Of a stretch of DNA of 37,724 bases, positions 14,615 to 23,631 are shown piece by piece. A model generated the notes under the pieces. It did not search any database. It was not told the DNA's origin and was given only the letters and a program-made list of their open reading frames with translations. Both the position numbers and the translations under genes were made by a program. Numbering within the stretch: the first letter of the stretch is position 1; every line of letters starts with the position of its first letter. This stretch comes from an uncultured Devosia sp. (GTDB lineage Bacteria; Pseudomonadota; Alphaproteobacteria; Rhizobiales; Devosiaceae), in contig NZ_CAJXJS010000037.1 of NCBI RefSeq assembly GCF_913055165.1, positions 1-37,724 of the forward strand, read 5' to 3'.

Positions 14615-15199
14615 ATGTCGGCCCTGTCACAGGAACTGGACCAGTTCGAAACTCCACCCGGTGAAGGCATCAGCGCCGAAGCGCGCCAGTTCATCACCTT
14701 TTCCTGCGCCGGGCAGAATTTCGGCATCGACATCATGTCGATGCGCGAGATCCGCAATTGGAGCCCGGTGACGCCCCTGCCGGCCCAGAAGCCTGATGTG
14801 CTCGGCGTCATCGATATCCGCGGTCGCGTCGTGCCCGTTCACGACCTGGCGCTGCGCATCGGCTGCTCGGCCGAACGCCAGACGCAGCACGAAGGCAAGG
14901 TGATCCTGGTCCTCAAGGTCACGGGCCACGATATGGGGCTGCTGGTGGACAGCGTCTCGGACATCGTTGATGTCAATGCCGCCGACATTCTGCCGGTGCC
15001 CCAGATCGAAGGCTCGGCGGCGCGGTTCCTAGCGGGCATCGCCCGGCATGGCGAAACCCTGGTGGCGATCCTCGACGAGGAAATCGTGCGCACCAATGCG
15101 GTGGAGATTGGTGGTGCTCAAGCCACTCATTCCGAGGTGCCGACGGACGACGATGGCGCCTCCGACCTCGATCAGGTGGAGTTGGTCTTTATTGATTGA
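14615..15199 (+). CDS. cheW: Chemotaxis coupling protein CheW
   Basis: 194 residues. CheW links chemoreceptors to the histidine kinase CheA at the membrane. The double SH3-like beta barrel is visible: QFITFSCAGQNFGIDIMSMREI near 27-48, VLGVIDIRGRVVPVHDLALRIG near 67-88 with the RG(R)VVPV signature, and MGLLVDSVSDIVDV further on. The tail after about residue 170 is an acidic linker not seen in all CheWs. ATG at 14615 is preceded by AAGG. No other chemotaxis gene is in the window, so it is a solitary cheW next to tRNA-Leu. Confidence 0.9.
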   Translation: MSALSQELDQFETPPGEGISAEARQFITFSCAGQNFGIDIMSMREIRNWSPVTPLPAQKPDVLGVIDIRGRVVPVHDLALRIGCSAERQTQHEGKVILVLKVTGHDMGLLVDSVSDIVDVNAADILPVPQIEGSAARFLAGIARHGETLVAILDEEIVRTNAVEIGGAQATHSEVPTDDDGASDLDQVELVFID

Positions 15200-15260
15200 G
15201 GGCGACAGCTGGGCTCCCTGCCAACTTGAAGGTCATTCCAATCGCACTGGTCTTCTTCGA

Positions 15261-16013
15261 CTATCGACCTGCCAAGAACTCCCTGGCCAGATTTCCCAAA
15301 ACCGTGACCACCAAGAGTATCACGAAGGGATGAACGCGCCATTTTCTGGTGCTCTCGGGCATCTCAATCGCTCGAACCGGTCGCGGCCTCGCCAAGTCAA
15401 CAAGGGCATCCCTGAGATCCGAGTGGTTGGGAAACAACCGCGAAAAGCGCAAACCATCCGCAATCCATGCGTAGCGATCTTCGATAAGTCTAAGCCAATC
15501 CGGCCCTGCAGATAGCGTGTAGGTTGACTTCAGTTCGTTCTCGCATAGAGCGTCTATCAGAGCGAACTCAAAGTAGGCACTCACCTCAGGCGGATCCAGT
15601 AGAGGACTATTCAGAACACTTCGCCACTCAGAGACGGAATAGTTCCGTTGCACGACAAGCTGGTTCATTGCACTGAACACGGCCTGCGCCCGAGTGACAT
15701 GACTGGCGACGGCACCGGTTGCCGGGAGCGGGGCCATCGCGTCTCCGGCGGACGGCTCTCCAACATTCCGATACTCCGCCAAGGTGGACGAGTTGCGAGC
15801 CTGCCTTTTGGCAACCAGCAGGGCTTGTTCGTATGCAAAGCGGAGAGCTTCGAAGGCCTCGCCATCCACAGCGAGATCGAGTTGCTTTAGTTTGGTAGCG
15901 TACGCTTGGCGTACCTGCTTCTCAGTGGAGTCGATATCCACGCCGAGCACAGCCCAGGGTGACTGGTGGCTAGCGTACAAAACTTCCCTCCAATCGCATG
16001 GCCGCCCTTTCAA
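15261..16013 (-). CDS. J-domain-like membrane protein next to HscC
   Basis: 250 residues. Residues ~18-65 (SPWAVLGVDIDSTEKQVRQ, AYATKLKQLD, then AFEALRFAYEQAL) follow the helix pattern of a J domain, but the position of the HPD loop reads LDL, so the canonical HPD tripeptide is absent. The middle is without family resemblance. A single C-terminal membrane segment, HPFVILLVVTVLGNLAREF, anchors it. E. coli HscC is known to work with J-like partners DjlB and DjlC, so a partner role is likely but inferred. It overlaps the hscC end by 44 bases if it starts at ATG 16013; a TTG at 15980 would overlap by only 11. Base composition is lower in GC than neighbours, like hscC. Confidence 0.68.
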   Translation of the reverse strand: MKGRPCDWREVLYASHQSPWAVLGVDIDSTEKQVRQAYATKLKQLDLAVDGEAFEALRFAYEQALLVAKRQARNSSTLAEYRNVGEPSAGDAMAPLPATGAVASHVTRAQAVFSAMNQLVVQRNYSVSEWRSVLNSPLLDPPEVSAYFEFALIDALCENELKSTYTLSAGPDWLRLIEDRYAWIADGLRFSRLFPNHSDLRDALVDLARPRPVRAIEMPESTRKWRVHPFVILLVVTVLGNLAREFLAGR

Positions 16014-17676
16014 CCTCGTCTCGAGCGGCGGCTATGCGCCTCGGATCCTGTGTTGACAAAGCTCCTTCGAAGTAAGCGACAAGTTCCCTAACGGCTTCCC
16101 TTTCATCACCAAGCAGCATTGCATAAAGCGCCTTAAGGCGCTCCGACACTGCAATGTTGATGGCCTCGTCTCTCGGATGAGCCATCAGTGCTTCAAGTTC
16201 TCGTAACCGTCGTTGTTTCTCATGAGCCGAAAGATGCCTGGCGCTACCCTCAATGACCATTTCTGTCTTCTGGCCTGTCGAGATCACCGTAACACCGACA
16301 TGCAGGAGGCCGGATGTGTCGTAGGAGAAGCGGACATCGATAGCCTCAGCCCCGGCTGGCCCAGGAGGCACCTTAACCACTCCCGACCCAATGCGAGCGT
16401 TCTCCGCAGCAATTGGCGACTCCCCCTGAAAGACGCCAAAGTCGATCTTGGTCTGCCGGTCCGTGACGGTTGCGAATTGACGTACCCTGGACGCGGGCAA
16501 CACGGTGCTTCTTTCTATGATCGGTACAAAAGCATTCTCAACCACACCGCTGGGCGTTTCAAAGCGGCTGTTGATGCCCAGCGAATACGGAGCAACATCA
16601 GTCATTACCAAGTCTGACAGGGCCTGGTTACGTGCGACCAGCCCAGCCTGCACAGCGGCGCCCTGAGCTACAACCTCGTCTGGATTAATACCGGTTTCCG
16701 GGAACCTCTTCAGCATGCGAGTGACCAGGGCTCTGACCATGGGCATTCGGGTCGCCCCACCCACCAAAATCACGCGGTCGATTTCCTCAGCCGTAAGGCC
16801 CGCATCGTAAAGACATTGATCGATCGGGCGCCGGAGGCGAATCATCAGGTTCGCGCAGGCGTCTTCGAACTCGGCACGAGAAAGGTCGAACCGGACGCCG
16901 CCTTTCACCGGCAGCGTAGTTTCAGCCACCTCAGCTTCAGTCAACCGACGTTTGAGAGCCTCCGCACTAGTCATCAGCGGAGCCGCGTCACCCATAGAGA
17001 TAGATTTCCAGTCCAGATCAAGATGCTCACTCATCCGCTGAGCAATCACCTCTGTGAAATCTTCGCCGCCAAGCCGGGTATCGCCAGCACTTGATCGCAC
17101 TTCCATGACTCCGTTGAACATTTCGACAATGGAGACGTCGAAAGTCCCGCCACCAAGGTCTAGAATGACAAACGTACCCTCTCCTTCACGATCCTGTAGC
17201 CCATATGCCAAAGCCGCAGCGGTTGGCTCGTTGATGAGCCGTGGCCTTGGCAGCCCCGCAAGTTCCGCAGCCAGCAGGGTCGCCTCACGCTGCGCCGATG
17301 AAAAGTAAGCAGGAACCGAAACTACAAGGTGCTCAATCTCTGCGTTCGGATAGGACGCATCGAAGTCGTCTTTCAGTTTGCGCAAAACAAAAGCCGCCAT
17401 ATCGGCGGCCTTGTAGGTCTTGCTCCCCAAGCGAAGTTCCTTCGCGGTCCCCATCAGTCGCTTGAACAGCACCTGTGTCTTCTCCGGATGGGTAAGTCTA
17501 CGCGGATGGGCAGCCATCCCCACCAAGAGTCTTCCCTCGTCAGAAATTCCAACCGCCGAAGGGGTCAGTACAGAGCCGTCAGCGCCCTCCACGAGCCTGA
17601 CCTGCCCGCTGTCTTCCAGAACCGCCAGAAGCGAGTGGGTGGTTCCCAAGTCTATACCTACCGGCAGTCCGGGCAT
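15970..17676 (-). CDS. hscC: Hsp70-family chaperone, HscC type
   Basis: 568 residues, shorter than DnaK (~640) and close to HscC (556). The ATPase motifs are in order: GIDLGTTHS at 7-15, the NEPTAAALAYG segment, FVILDLGGGTFDVS, and ILVGGATRMPMVRA. The opening DLGTTHSLLAV, then TPSAVGISDEGRLLVG with FKRLMGTAKELRLG, closely follows HscC style rather than DnaK. The linker region reads DVAPYSLGIN and the C-terminal lid is short. ATG at 17676 has GAGAGG upstream. It is 53 bp after gpt on the same strand and overlaps the J-like gene. A sample line (16201-16260) has 31/60 G+C against 40/60 in gpt (17821-17880), so acquisition by transfer is plausible. Confidence 0.85.
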   Translation of the reverse strand: MPGLPVGIDLGTTHSLLAVLEDSGQVRLVEGADGSVLTPSAVGISDEGRLLVGMAAHPRRLTHPEKTQVLFKRLMGTAKELRLGSKTYKAADMAAFVLRKLKDDFDASYPNAEIEHLVVSVPAYFSSAQREATLLAAELAGLPRPRLINEPTAAALAYGLQDREGEGTFVILDLGGGTFDVSIVEMFNGVMEVRSSAGDTRLGGEDFTEVIAQRMSEHLDLDWKSISMGDAAPLMTSAEALKRRLTEAEVAETTLPVKGGVRFDLSRAEFEDACANLMIRLRRPIDQCLYDAGLTAEEIDRVILVGGATRMPMVRALVTRMLKRFPETGINPDEVVAQGAAVQAGLVARNQALSDLVMTDVAPYSLGINSRFETPSGVVENAFVPIIERSTVLPASRVRQFATVTDRQTKIDFGVFQGESPIAAENARIGSGVVKVPPGPAGAEAIDVRFSYDTSGLLHVGVTVISTGQKTEMVIEGSARHLSAHEKQRRLRELEALMAHPRDEAINIAVSERLKALYAMLLGDEREAVRELVAYFEGALSTQDPRRIAAARDEVERAAMRLEGSFVR

Positions 17677-17729
17677 GACGCCTCTCAGAATCAACAGTGG
17701 CTGGGACGGTCGAGCGCGAACAGCAAACC

Positions 17730-18227
17730 TCAGTCCGTCCCACCACTGATTGGCGCCACGTACGCGACGTCGAGGTCCCAGGGGAAGAAAATCCAGGTGT
17801 CCTGGCTGACTTCGGTGATGAAGGTGTCGACCATGTCGCGGCCCTTGGGCTTGGCGTAGACTGTGGCGAAGTGGGCGCCGGGCAGCATGTCGCGGACCAC
17901 GCGGGCGGTGTTGCCGGTGTCCACGAGGTCATCGACGATGAGGATCTTGCCGCCCTTCTTGGCGAGGTCGAAGACCGGCTGGCTGATTTCCTTGAGAATG
18001 GAAATGCCGCTCTGGTTCTGGTGGTCGTAGCTTTTGGCGGCAACGGTTTCGACCGTGCGGATATTGAGTTCGCGCGCCACAATGGCCGCCGGAACGAGAC
18101 CACCACGGGCGATGGCCACCACGGCGTCGAAGGGGCCGATGCTGGCCAGGCGCCAGGCCAGCGCCCGGCTGTCGCGGTGGAACTGGTCCCAGGTGACGGG
18201 AAAGGACTTCTGGTTCGGATTGGTCAC
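17730..18227 (-). CDS. gpt: Xanthine phosphoribosyltransferase
   Basis: 165 residues. It salvages xanthine and guanine to XMP/GMP with PRPP. The PRPP loop [17 protein letters not shown] near 88-104 is the diagnostic motif, preceded by [10 protein letters not shown] for the substrate flap. The ending [13 protein letters not shown] is also Gpt-typical, where W and the aromatic run stack on the base. GTG at 18227 is chosen because AGGAGA lies eight bases upstream and the resulting length equals the family's; a longer ATG frame from 18308 adds 27 unrelated residues. It lies between cinA and hscC, same strand. Confidence 0.93.
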   Translation of the reverse strand: MTNPNQKSFPVTWDQFHRDSRALAWRLASIGPFDAVVAIARGGLVPAAIVARELNIRTVETVAAKSYDHQNQSGISILKEISQPVFDLAKKGGKILIVDDLVDTGNTARVVRDMLPGAHFATVYAKPKGRDMVDTFITEVSQDTWIFFPWDLDVAYVAPISGGTD

Positions 18228-18308
18228 GGGCACTGTCTCCTGGTGGGGCGGCGCCCCGAAATGCTTGGTATTGGAGTGGTGATTAGCAAAGCACGGCCGA
18301 AAGGCCAA

Positions 18309-19082
18309 TCATTCTGCGTCGGGCGGCGCAACACCGGCCTTTTCATGGGCGGCGGCCACCATGGCACGCACCTTCTCGGCCGCCTCGGCCAGGCGCGCCT
18401 CGTCGGACGAGCGCAAGACCAGTTCGGTCATGACGCGATCCCTGCCCATCTGCGGATAGGACCCCATCTTGACGTCGGGATATTCGGCCTGCAGGGCGCC
18501 CAGCGGCCCGCCAACAGTCCCCTCGCCCACCGCTGCCTTGATAGTGATGGACGCGACCTTCTTGCCGCCCTTGAGCGTGGGCGCGAGCGCTTCGAGCATG
18601 GAGCGCATGATGACCGGCACACCGGCCATGACATGGACATTGCCGATACGAAAGCCGGGCGCGGCGGACACCGAGTTGACGATGAGATCGGCACCCTCTG
18701 GAATCCGGGCCATGCGCAACCGGGCCTCGTTCACCTCGGTGCCGGTCTGCTTCCAGCGGCTTTCCAGCATGGCGCGGGCCTGGGCATTGATCGGCAGGGC
18801 GACACCAAAGGCCCTGGCAATCGCATCGGCGGTGATGTCGTCATGGGTCGGACCGATGCCGCCGGAGGTGAAGACGTAGGTATAACGGGCGCGCAGCGCG
18901 TTAACCGCCTCGACAATGGCGTCCATGTCGTCCGAGACAATGCGCACCTCGGTCAGATCAATGCCGAGATCGGTGCAGAAATCCGCCACGGCGCCGATAT
19001 TCACGTCCTTGGTGCGTCCGGACAGGATTTCGTCGCCAATGACAATCATGCCGGCGGTTACGCGTGTGTCGTGCTGGGTCAT
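18309..19082 (-). CDS. CinA-like molybdopterin-binding domain protein
   Basis: 257 residues. It has the MoCF-biosynthesis/CinA N-terminal fold: GMIVIGDEILSGRTKDVN near 11-28, FTSGGIGPTHDDITADAIA near 70-88 and VHVMAGVPVIMRSML. The C-terminal CinA (NMN deamidase) domain is absent, so this is the short, COG1058-only form. Nicotinamide salvage or competence functions therefore should not be assumed. ATG at 19082 with GGAAAG upstream is preferred to a longer frame. It lies 81 bp before gpt on the same strand and is divergent from map. Confidence 0.85.
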   Translation of the reverse strand: MTQHDTRVTAGMIVIGDEILSGRTKDVNIGAVADFCTDLGIDLTEVRIVSDDMDAIVEAVNALRARYTYVFTSGGIGPTHDDITADAIARAFGVALPINAQARAMLESRWKQTGTEVNEARLRMARIPEGADLIVNSVSAAPGFRIGNVHVMAGVPVIMRSMLEALAPTLKGGKKVASITIKAAVGEGTVGGPLGALQAEYPDVKMGSYPQMGRDRVMTELVLRSSDEARLAEAAEKVRAMVAAAHEKAGVAPPDAE

Positions 19083-19200
19083 CGGTGTTCTTTCCGTGGG
19101 GCAGTTGTGGATGCCTCTACGCCAGCGCCGAGTCAACGGTTCACCGCCCTTCCCTTGATCGGATTAAACTCCTATTTTGCGAGCCTAGGAGACCTGATTG

Positions 19201-20034
19201 ATGATTACCTATGTCGACGCCACCACCAAAGCCCGCCGCACCGCCGGCGTCATTCCGCTGCATGGCGCGGAAGGCTTTGAGGGCATGCGTCGCGCCGGAG
19301 CCTTGACGGCCAGGGCGCTCGACGAGTTGACGCCCTTCGTGGAAGCCGGTGTACCCACCTCCACGATCGACCGCGTGGCCTATGAATTCGCCCGCGACAA
19401 CGGTGCCGTTCCCGCGACGGTGTTTTACAAGGGCTACCGGCATTCGGTCTGCACCTCGATCAACCATGTGGTCTGTCACGGCATTCCCGACGAGCGGCCG
19501 CTGCGGGATGGCGATATCGTCAATGTCGACCTGACCCTGGTGCTGGACGGCTGGCACGGCGATTCGAGCCGCATGTATCCAGTAGGCGAAATCTCGCGAA
19601 AGGCCGAGCGGCTCATCGAGGTCACCTACCAGAGCCTGGAGGCCGGCATCGCTGCCGCCAAGCCGGGCAATACCACCGGCGATATCGGCGCGGCCATCCA
19701 GGCGGTTGCCGAGGGCGAGCGCATGAGCGTGGTGCGGGATTTTGTTGGGCACGGTCTGGGCCGCTTGTTCCACGACGAGCCCAATATCCTGCATTTCGGG
19801 ACACCCGGCAGCGGCGTCCCGCTCAAGCCGGGGATGATCTTCACCATCGAGCCGATGATCAATCTGGGCCGCCCGCATGTGAAAATCCTCGCCGATGGCT
19901 GGACCGCGGTGACCCGCGACCGGACGCTTTCTGCCCAGTGTGAGCATTCCATCGGCATCACCGAAACCGGCTGCGAGGTCTTCACGCTTTCCCCCGCCGG
20001 CCTGTTCAATCCTCTTGCCAGCCGGAGCGCGTGA
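19201..20034 (+). CDS. map: Methionine aminopeptidase, type I
   Basis: 277 residues. It removes the initiator methionine from nascent proteins. All five metal ligands of the pita-bread fold are visible: Asp in [11 protein letters not shown], Asp in WHGDSSRMY, His in [12 protein letters not shown], Glu in FTIEPMIN and Glu in AQCEHSI. The substrate His is in [23 protein letters not shown] at 19201 has AGGAGA upstream (a TTG immediately before it, at 19198, is in frame but not needed). The radC start shares a base with its stop (TGATG), so the two are co-translated. Confidence 0.95.
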   Translation: MITYVDATTKARRTAGVIPLHGAEGFEGMRRAGALTARALDELTPFVEAGVPTSTIDRVAYEFARDNGAVPATVFYKGYRHSVCTSINHVVCHGIPDERPLRDGDIVNVDLTLVLDGWHGDSSRMYPVGEISRKAERLIEVTYQSLEAGIAAAKPGNTTGDIGAAIQAVAEGERMSVVRDFVGHGLGRLFHDEPNILHFGTPGSGVPLKPGMIFTIEPMINLGRPHVKILADGWTAVTRDRTLSAQCEHSIGITETGCEVFTLSPAGLFNPLASRSA

Positions 20035-20756
20035 TGAACCGCAGGCCCGACGAATTCGCCGAGGCCCTGCAGGCACCCGCCGCTTCCGATCATGCCGGAC
20101 ATCGCCAGCGCGTCCGCGAACGATTCCTCAAGCTCGGCGGTGACGCGCTGCAGGATTACGAGCTGCTCGAGCTGGCGCTGCAAATGGCTATTCCCCGCAA
20201 GGACACCAAGGCACTGGCCAAGACGCTGCTGCGGGAATTCGGTTCATTTTCGGGCGTCTTCAACGCCAGCCAGGCCAGGCTGGAAAAGATCGACGGGCTG
20301 GGCCCGACATCGATTGCCCATCTCAAGGTCATCCAGGCGGTGGCCGCCCGTTTCGGCCGGGACCGCATCGACACCGAAAAGCCGATCCTCTCCTCATGGA
20401 GCCAGTTGATCGACTATTGCCGCAGCCAGATGGCCTATGAATCGATCGAGCAGTTCCGCATCCTGTTCCTCGACAAGAAAAACCGGCTGATCGCCGACGA
20501 GGTGCAGCAGACCGGGACGGTGGACCACACGCCCGTCTATCCGCGTGAGGTGATCAAGCGGTCACTCGAGCTGTCGGCCACTGCGCTGATCCTGGTGCAC
20601 AACCATCCCTCAGGCGATCCGGCGCCGTCCTCGGCCGATATCCGGATGACCAATGAGATTGCCGATATCGCCCGGCCGCAGGGCATTGTGCTGCACGACC
20701 ATATCATCGTGGGCAAATCCGGCCATGCCTCGCTGCGCGGGCTAAAGCTGATCTGA
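20034..20756 (+). CDS. radC: RadC-family JAMM/MPN protein
   Basis: 240 residues. An N-terminal helix-hairpin-helix region (about 80-110, containing [15 protein letters not shown]) precedes the MPN/JAMM domain. The metal-binding motif [20 protein letters not shown] near residues 185-204 has the HxH-x7-D pattern. RadC was once thought to be a repair protein; its biochemical role is unsettled. ATG at 20034 overlaps the map stop by one base. Its last 15 bases overlap the 3' end of the convergent acetyltransferase gene, so there is no separate terminator space. Confidence 0.92.
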   Translation: MNRRPDEFAEALQAPAASDHAGHRQRVRERFLKLGGDALQDYELLELALQMAIPRKDTKALAKTLLREFGSFSGVFNASQARLEKIDGLGPTSIAHLKVIQAVAARFGRDRIDTEKPILSSWSQLIDYCRSQMAYESIEQFRILFLDKKNRLIADEVQQTGTVDHTPVYPREVIKRSLELSATALILVHNHPSGDPAPSSADIRMTNEIADIARPQGIVLHDHIIVGKSGHASLRGLKLI

Positions 20757-21983
20757 CGGCAGGCGGCCGAGCAGGCGGTCCCGGAACTGGCAGGCCGAGC
20801 GTATGAACGACTTGATGGTCGTATTGGCCTTGGCCCAGCTGCGCAGGCGCTGAAAGCTCTGATGCCCCATGATCACCAGTCCGCCGAACGGGGTCAGCGC
20901 GACATAATGCTGGCGCAGCGGGATCTGCACATTGCACCAGTGCCGCTTCTCATCGGTGAAACCCGAGCCCATGTCGAACATGGTGATCCCCTGGTCGAAC
21001 ACGGTCTGCATGACCCGCAACAGGCATTGCTTGCCGGGCGAACCGGACTGAATGCGGTTGCAATCGCTCATGGAGGAAATGAGACAGAACATGCGGTCGC
21101 CATGCACGATGTTGTAGCGCACGGCGACGATGTTGCCGTCGAGCCGCAATACGTGCAGGCGCACATCGAGCCCGGAACCGGGTTCGAGCGTTGCATGGTA
21201 GAAGCCGATCAGATCATCGGCCACAAAGGCATCGCGAATGCCTTGGGCCCGGAAGCGGGCGGAGCGCTGCGCGAACATGATGTCCAGCGCGGCGTGGGCG
21301 GTGTCGAGATCAGTGATTTCCTCAAAGCCCACCTCCCCCAAAGCGGCGAGACGATCACCCTGCTGCCGATCATGCTTGCGGCGCGAACGGCTGCGCTGCT
21401 CGCTGTCGCACTGCGTCCAGGAGGAAAATTCGGCGCGATAGAGCGTTTCCACCGCCAGCATGCTGCCCAGTTCGTCGAACAGGCCCGCCCGTGCGCCGAT
21501 GCGCGTCGGCACCGAACGGAGATAGACGAGACTGGCGCCCTCGAGGGCACCGATCATTGCCTGCCACAGGGCCAGGCGTCCGGATTCGCCCAGGGCCTCC
21601 AGCCGGTCGTGATCGGCCAGTGGTGCATAGCAACCAGCCTGCGGACCAGGGAACCAGGTATAGAGACTGACGCCATGCACCCGCTTGCGGTGCAGAGGCA
21701 GCAGGGCCACCGGCATCCCGTCGACCTCGCCGACCACATAGCTCTGCGCCGATTGGGGAATATCGCGATCCTTGAGCCAAAGCCGGATGAAATCGTAGCT
21801 CTGCCCCGGAGATTCCAAACCGGCCGCGGCGAACTGGCGCCAAACCGGTTCGACTTCTGCAATGTCGCTGGTGACCCGCACAGATATCGCACGGCGCGCG
21901 ACAACGGACATGGCCAAACGGCTGCTTGCCTCCCCGGCGATCTCATCCACCGCAGTGACGATGGGCTGCGTGTTTACGGTCAC
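20742..21983 (-). CDS. BioF2-like GNAT acetyltransferase (Acetyltransf_6)
   Basis: About 413 residues. The first half ([26 protein letters not shown]) and second half ([17 protein letters not shown], then [15 protein letters not shown] and [16 protein letters not shown]) match the two-lobed BioF2-like acetyltransferase pattern (PF13480). Family members are found in exopolysaccharide/cellulose loci, among others. Substrate is unknown. The start is uncertain: GTG at 21983 is my choice, GTG 22064 and ATG 21911 are alternatives, since protein-like sequence extends upstream of the ATG. It overlaps radC by 15 bases at the 3' end. No cellulose or EPS synthase is adjacent. Confidence 0.75.
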   Translation of the reverse strand: MTVNTQPIVTAVDEIAGEASSRLAMSVVARRAISVRVTSDIAEVEPVWRQFAAAGLESPGQSYDFIRLWLKDRDIPQSAQSYVVGEVDGMPVALLPLHRKRVHGVSLYTWFPGPQAGCYAPLADHDRLEALGESGRLALWQAMIGALEGASLVYLRSVPTRIGARAGLFDELGSMLAVETLYRAEFSSWTQCDSEQRSRSRRKHDRQQGDRLAALGEVGFEEITDLDTAHAALDIMFAQRSARFRAQGIRDAFVADDLIGFYHATLEPGSGLDVRLHVLRLDGNIVAVRYNIVHGDRMFCLISSMSDCNRIQSGSPGKQCLLRVMQTVFDQGITMFDMGSGFTDEKRHWCNVQIPLRQHYVALTPFGGLVIMGHQSFQRLRSWAKANTTIKSFIRSACQFRDRLLGRLPSDQL

Positions 21984-22137
21984 GGTCTTGGTCTCTGCCC
22001 CGAAATCGATCTCAGTCTGGCTGCGATGGGTAAATTGCCCCTGAACAGGATGCAGAGGAAACACCTCAAGCTCTCGAAATCGTGAAGAGGGTTAATTGCC
22101 GGCTGAAAACTCCGGCTCCCGACCGGAAATTTCCCAA

Positions 22138-22878
22138 TTACCCGAACGTGGCGAGGACCGGGAAGGTCTCGAGAAACCAGTAGGAAATGCGCGTGAAGTT
22201 GCCGGTAATGAACAAAAACCCGGTCAGCACAAGCAACCCACCCATGATCTTTTCCACAGTACCCAGATGTTTCTTGAAACCGTTGAAAAAGGTGAGGAAG
22301 GGTCCGATGGCGATACCGGCGAGGAAAAAGGGGATGCCAAGGCCCAGCGAATAGAGCCCGAGCAGCGAAGCGCCTTCCCAGGCCGTATCGCGGCTGGCCG
22401 CGACCGAGAGGATGGCGGCCAGCACCGGGCCGATACAGGGGGTCCAGCCAATGGCGAAGGCAAGACCGAGCAGAAACCCGCCCAGGGGACCGGAGGCCAC
22501 GCCGGGACCATTGTGGCGCAATTGCCGGTCGAGCAGGCCAATCCGGAAAATGCCGAGAAAATGCAGGCCCATGGCGATGATGACGACGCCGGCAATGGGC
22601 GTGAGGATCGGCAACAGCTGGCGGAACACCTGCCCGAAGGCCGTGGCGGTGGCGCCAAGGGTGACGAAGACGATCGAAAAGCCGAGAATGAAGAAGATGG
22701 AGGTGAGCGCCACGCGGCCGGTCAGCCGCCCCGGCGAGCCGGATACGGCCTCGGCGCGCAACTGGTCATAGCTCGCCCCGCTCATATAGGTGAGATAGGG
22801 CGGCACCAACGGCAGCACACAGGGGCTGAGGAAACTCAGCACACCAGCGCCGATCACGAGGGGCAGGGAGAATTCCAC
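22138..22878 (-). CDS. ccdA: CcdA-type cytochrome c biogenesis / thiol transporter
   Basis: 246 residues, inner membrane, six hydrophobic segments. It passes electrons from cytoplasmic thioredoxin to periplasmic partners for cytochrome c maturation. The two redox cysteines are in FLSPCVLPLVPPYLTYMSG near residue 20 and GWTPCIGPVLAAIL near residue 147, as in CcdA/DsbD-beta. The start is GTG at 22878 with GGAGCG upstream. No thioredoxin-like partner is adjacent here. Confidence 0.92.
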   Translation of the reverse strand: MEFSLPLVIGAGVLSFLSPCVLPLVPPYLTYMSGASYDQLRAEAVSGSPGRLTGRVALTSIFFILGFSIVFVTLGATATAFGQVFRQLLPILTPIAGVVIIAMGLHFLGIFRIGLLDRQLRHNGPGVASGPLGGFLLGLAFAIGWTPCIGPVLAAILSVAASRDTAWEGASLLGLYSLGLGIPFFLAGIAIGPFLTFFNGFKKHLGTVEKIMGGLLVLTGFLFITGNFTRISYWFLETFPVLATFG

Positions 22879-23202
22879 GTCAGACGCTCCATAGTCGCGA
22901 CCCTGTTTAGCGCCCTTGCCCGCAAAGGCAATGAGCCGCTTGGCCGCATCGCGCGGACGTGAAGGCCATCTTCGCTTGAACCACGGGGGTGGGCATGCGC
23001 GAAATCTGCTTTAGTCTGGGCCGATCCTGGCCACGGCGCCACCCTGCTCCGCCACCATTCAAACCATGGGCAGCCCCTTGGTGATGGCGTTGATGCGCCG
23101 CTCCAGTTCCTGGCGGATATTGCGCACCTTCGGATCAACCTGACGGCGCGGCGGCTTGGTGGTGTGCGGACGCAGGCGCCGGATCGGCGCGGTCCCGTTC
23201 CG

Positions 23203-23526
23203 CTATAGCCACACATGGGCGTTCTGGTCCTTGTGCCAGGCGCTGTGCTGGGCTTCAAAATGCTCAAGCTGGGCCCGCGCCTCGGTCAATTGCATGACGA
23301 GCCCTGCGAGGTCGGCGGCCGGCGCAGCCCTGGCCCGCCTTTGCCCGGCGAACCAGGCGACCGCGCCCAGCATCTCGGTAGCGAGCCGCGTCACGACGGG
23401 CGAAACCGGCGCCTCCGGATGCTTGGCACCGAGGGGTTTGAGCTGATCGAGCAGCGCACACAGCCGCACAAACAGGGCCTCATGCGCCTGGGCTTGTCGG
23501 GCATTGAGAAACGATGTCTTGCGCAT
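23203..23526 (-). CDS. Small unknown helical protein, interrupted by an in-frame amber
   Basis: 107 residues from ATG 23526 to TAG 23203. The protein is predicted mostly helical (ARQAQAHEALFVRLCALLDQ, then LVMQLTEARAQLEHFEAQHS) with no family resemblance that I recognise. In the same frame beyond the TAG, 47 more codons run to TGA at 23059-23061; they read like protein (VRNIRQELERRINAITKGLP) and 40 of 47 end in G or C. The gene may therefore originally have been about 155 residues, making this a pseudogene, a readthrough gene or a sequencing/assembly error. It lies between ccdA and the WYL regulator on the same strand. Confidence 0.55.
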   Translation of the reverse strand: MRKTSFLNARQAQAHEALFVRLCALLDQLKPLGAKHPEAPVSPVVTRLATEMLGAVAWFAGQRRARAAPAADLAGLVMQLTEARAQLEHFEAQHSAWHKDQNAHVWL

Positions 23527-23631
23527 GGCATGGCTCCGGTCGGAAAGCGGGTTTTGACCAGAGAGGATCGCATGAGGTTTTGGGGACGAGGACAACTCGG
23601 CCGGCAGGGCCCTTGCTGAGGCCGTGAAGCA

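Noticed and set aside
17697..19280. 527-codon plus-strand frame
   Set aside because: Antisense to gpt and cinA, both of which have diagnostic motifs; composition is shadow-like.
22854..23267. Minus-strand frame overlapping the amber-interrupted gene and ccdA start
   Set aside because: Different frame from the coding-like sequence and rich in Arg/Pro/Ser; shadow frame.
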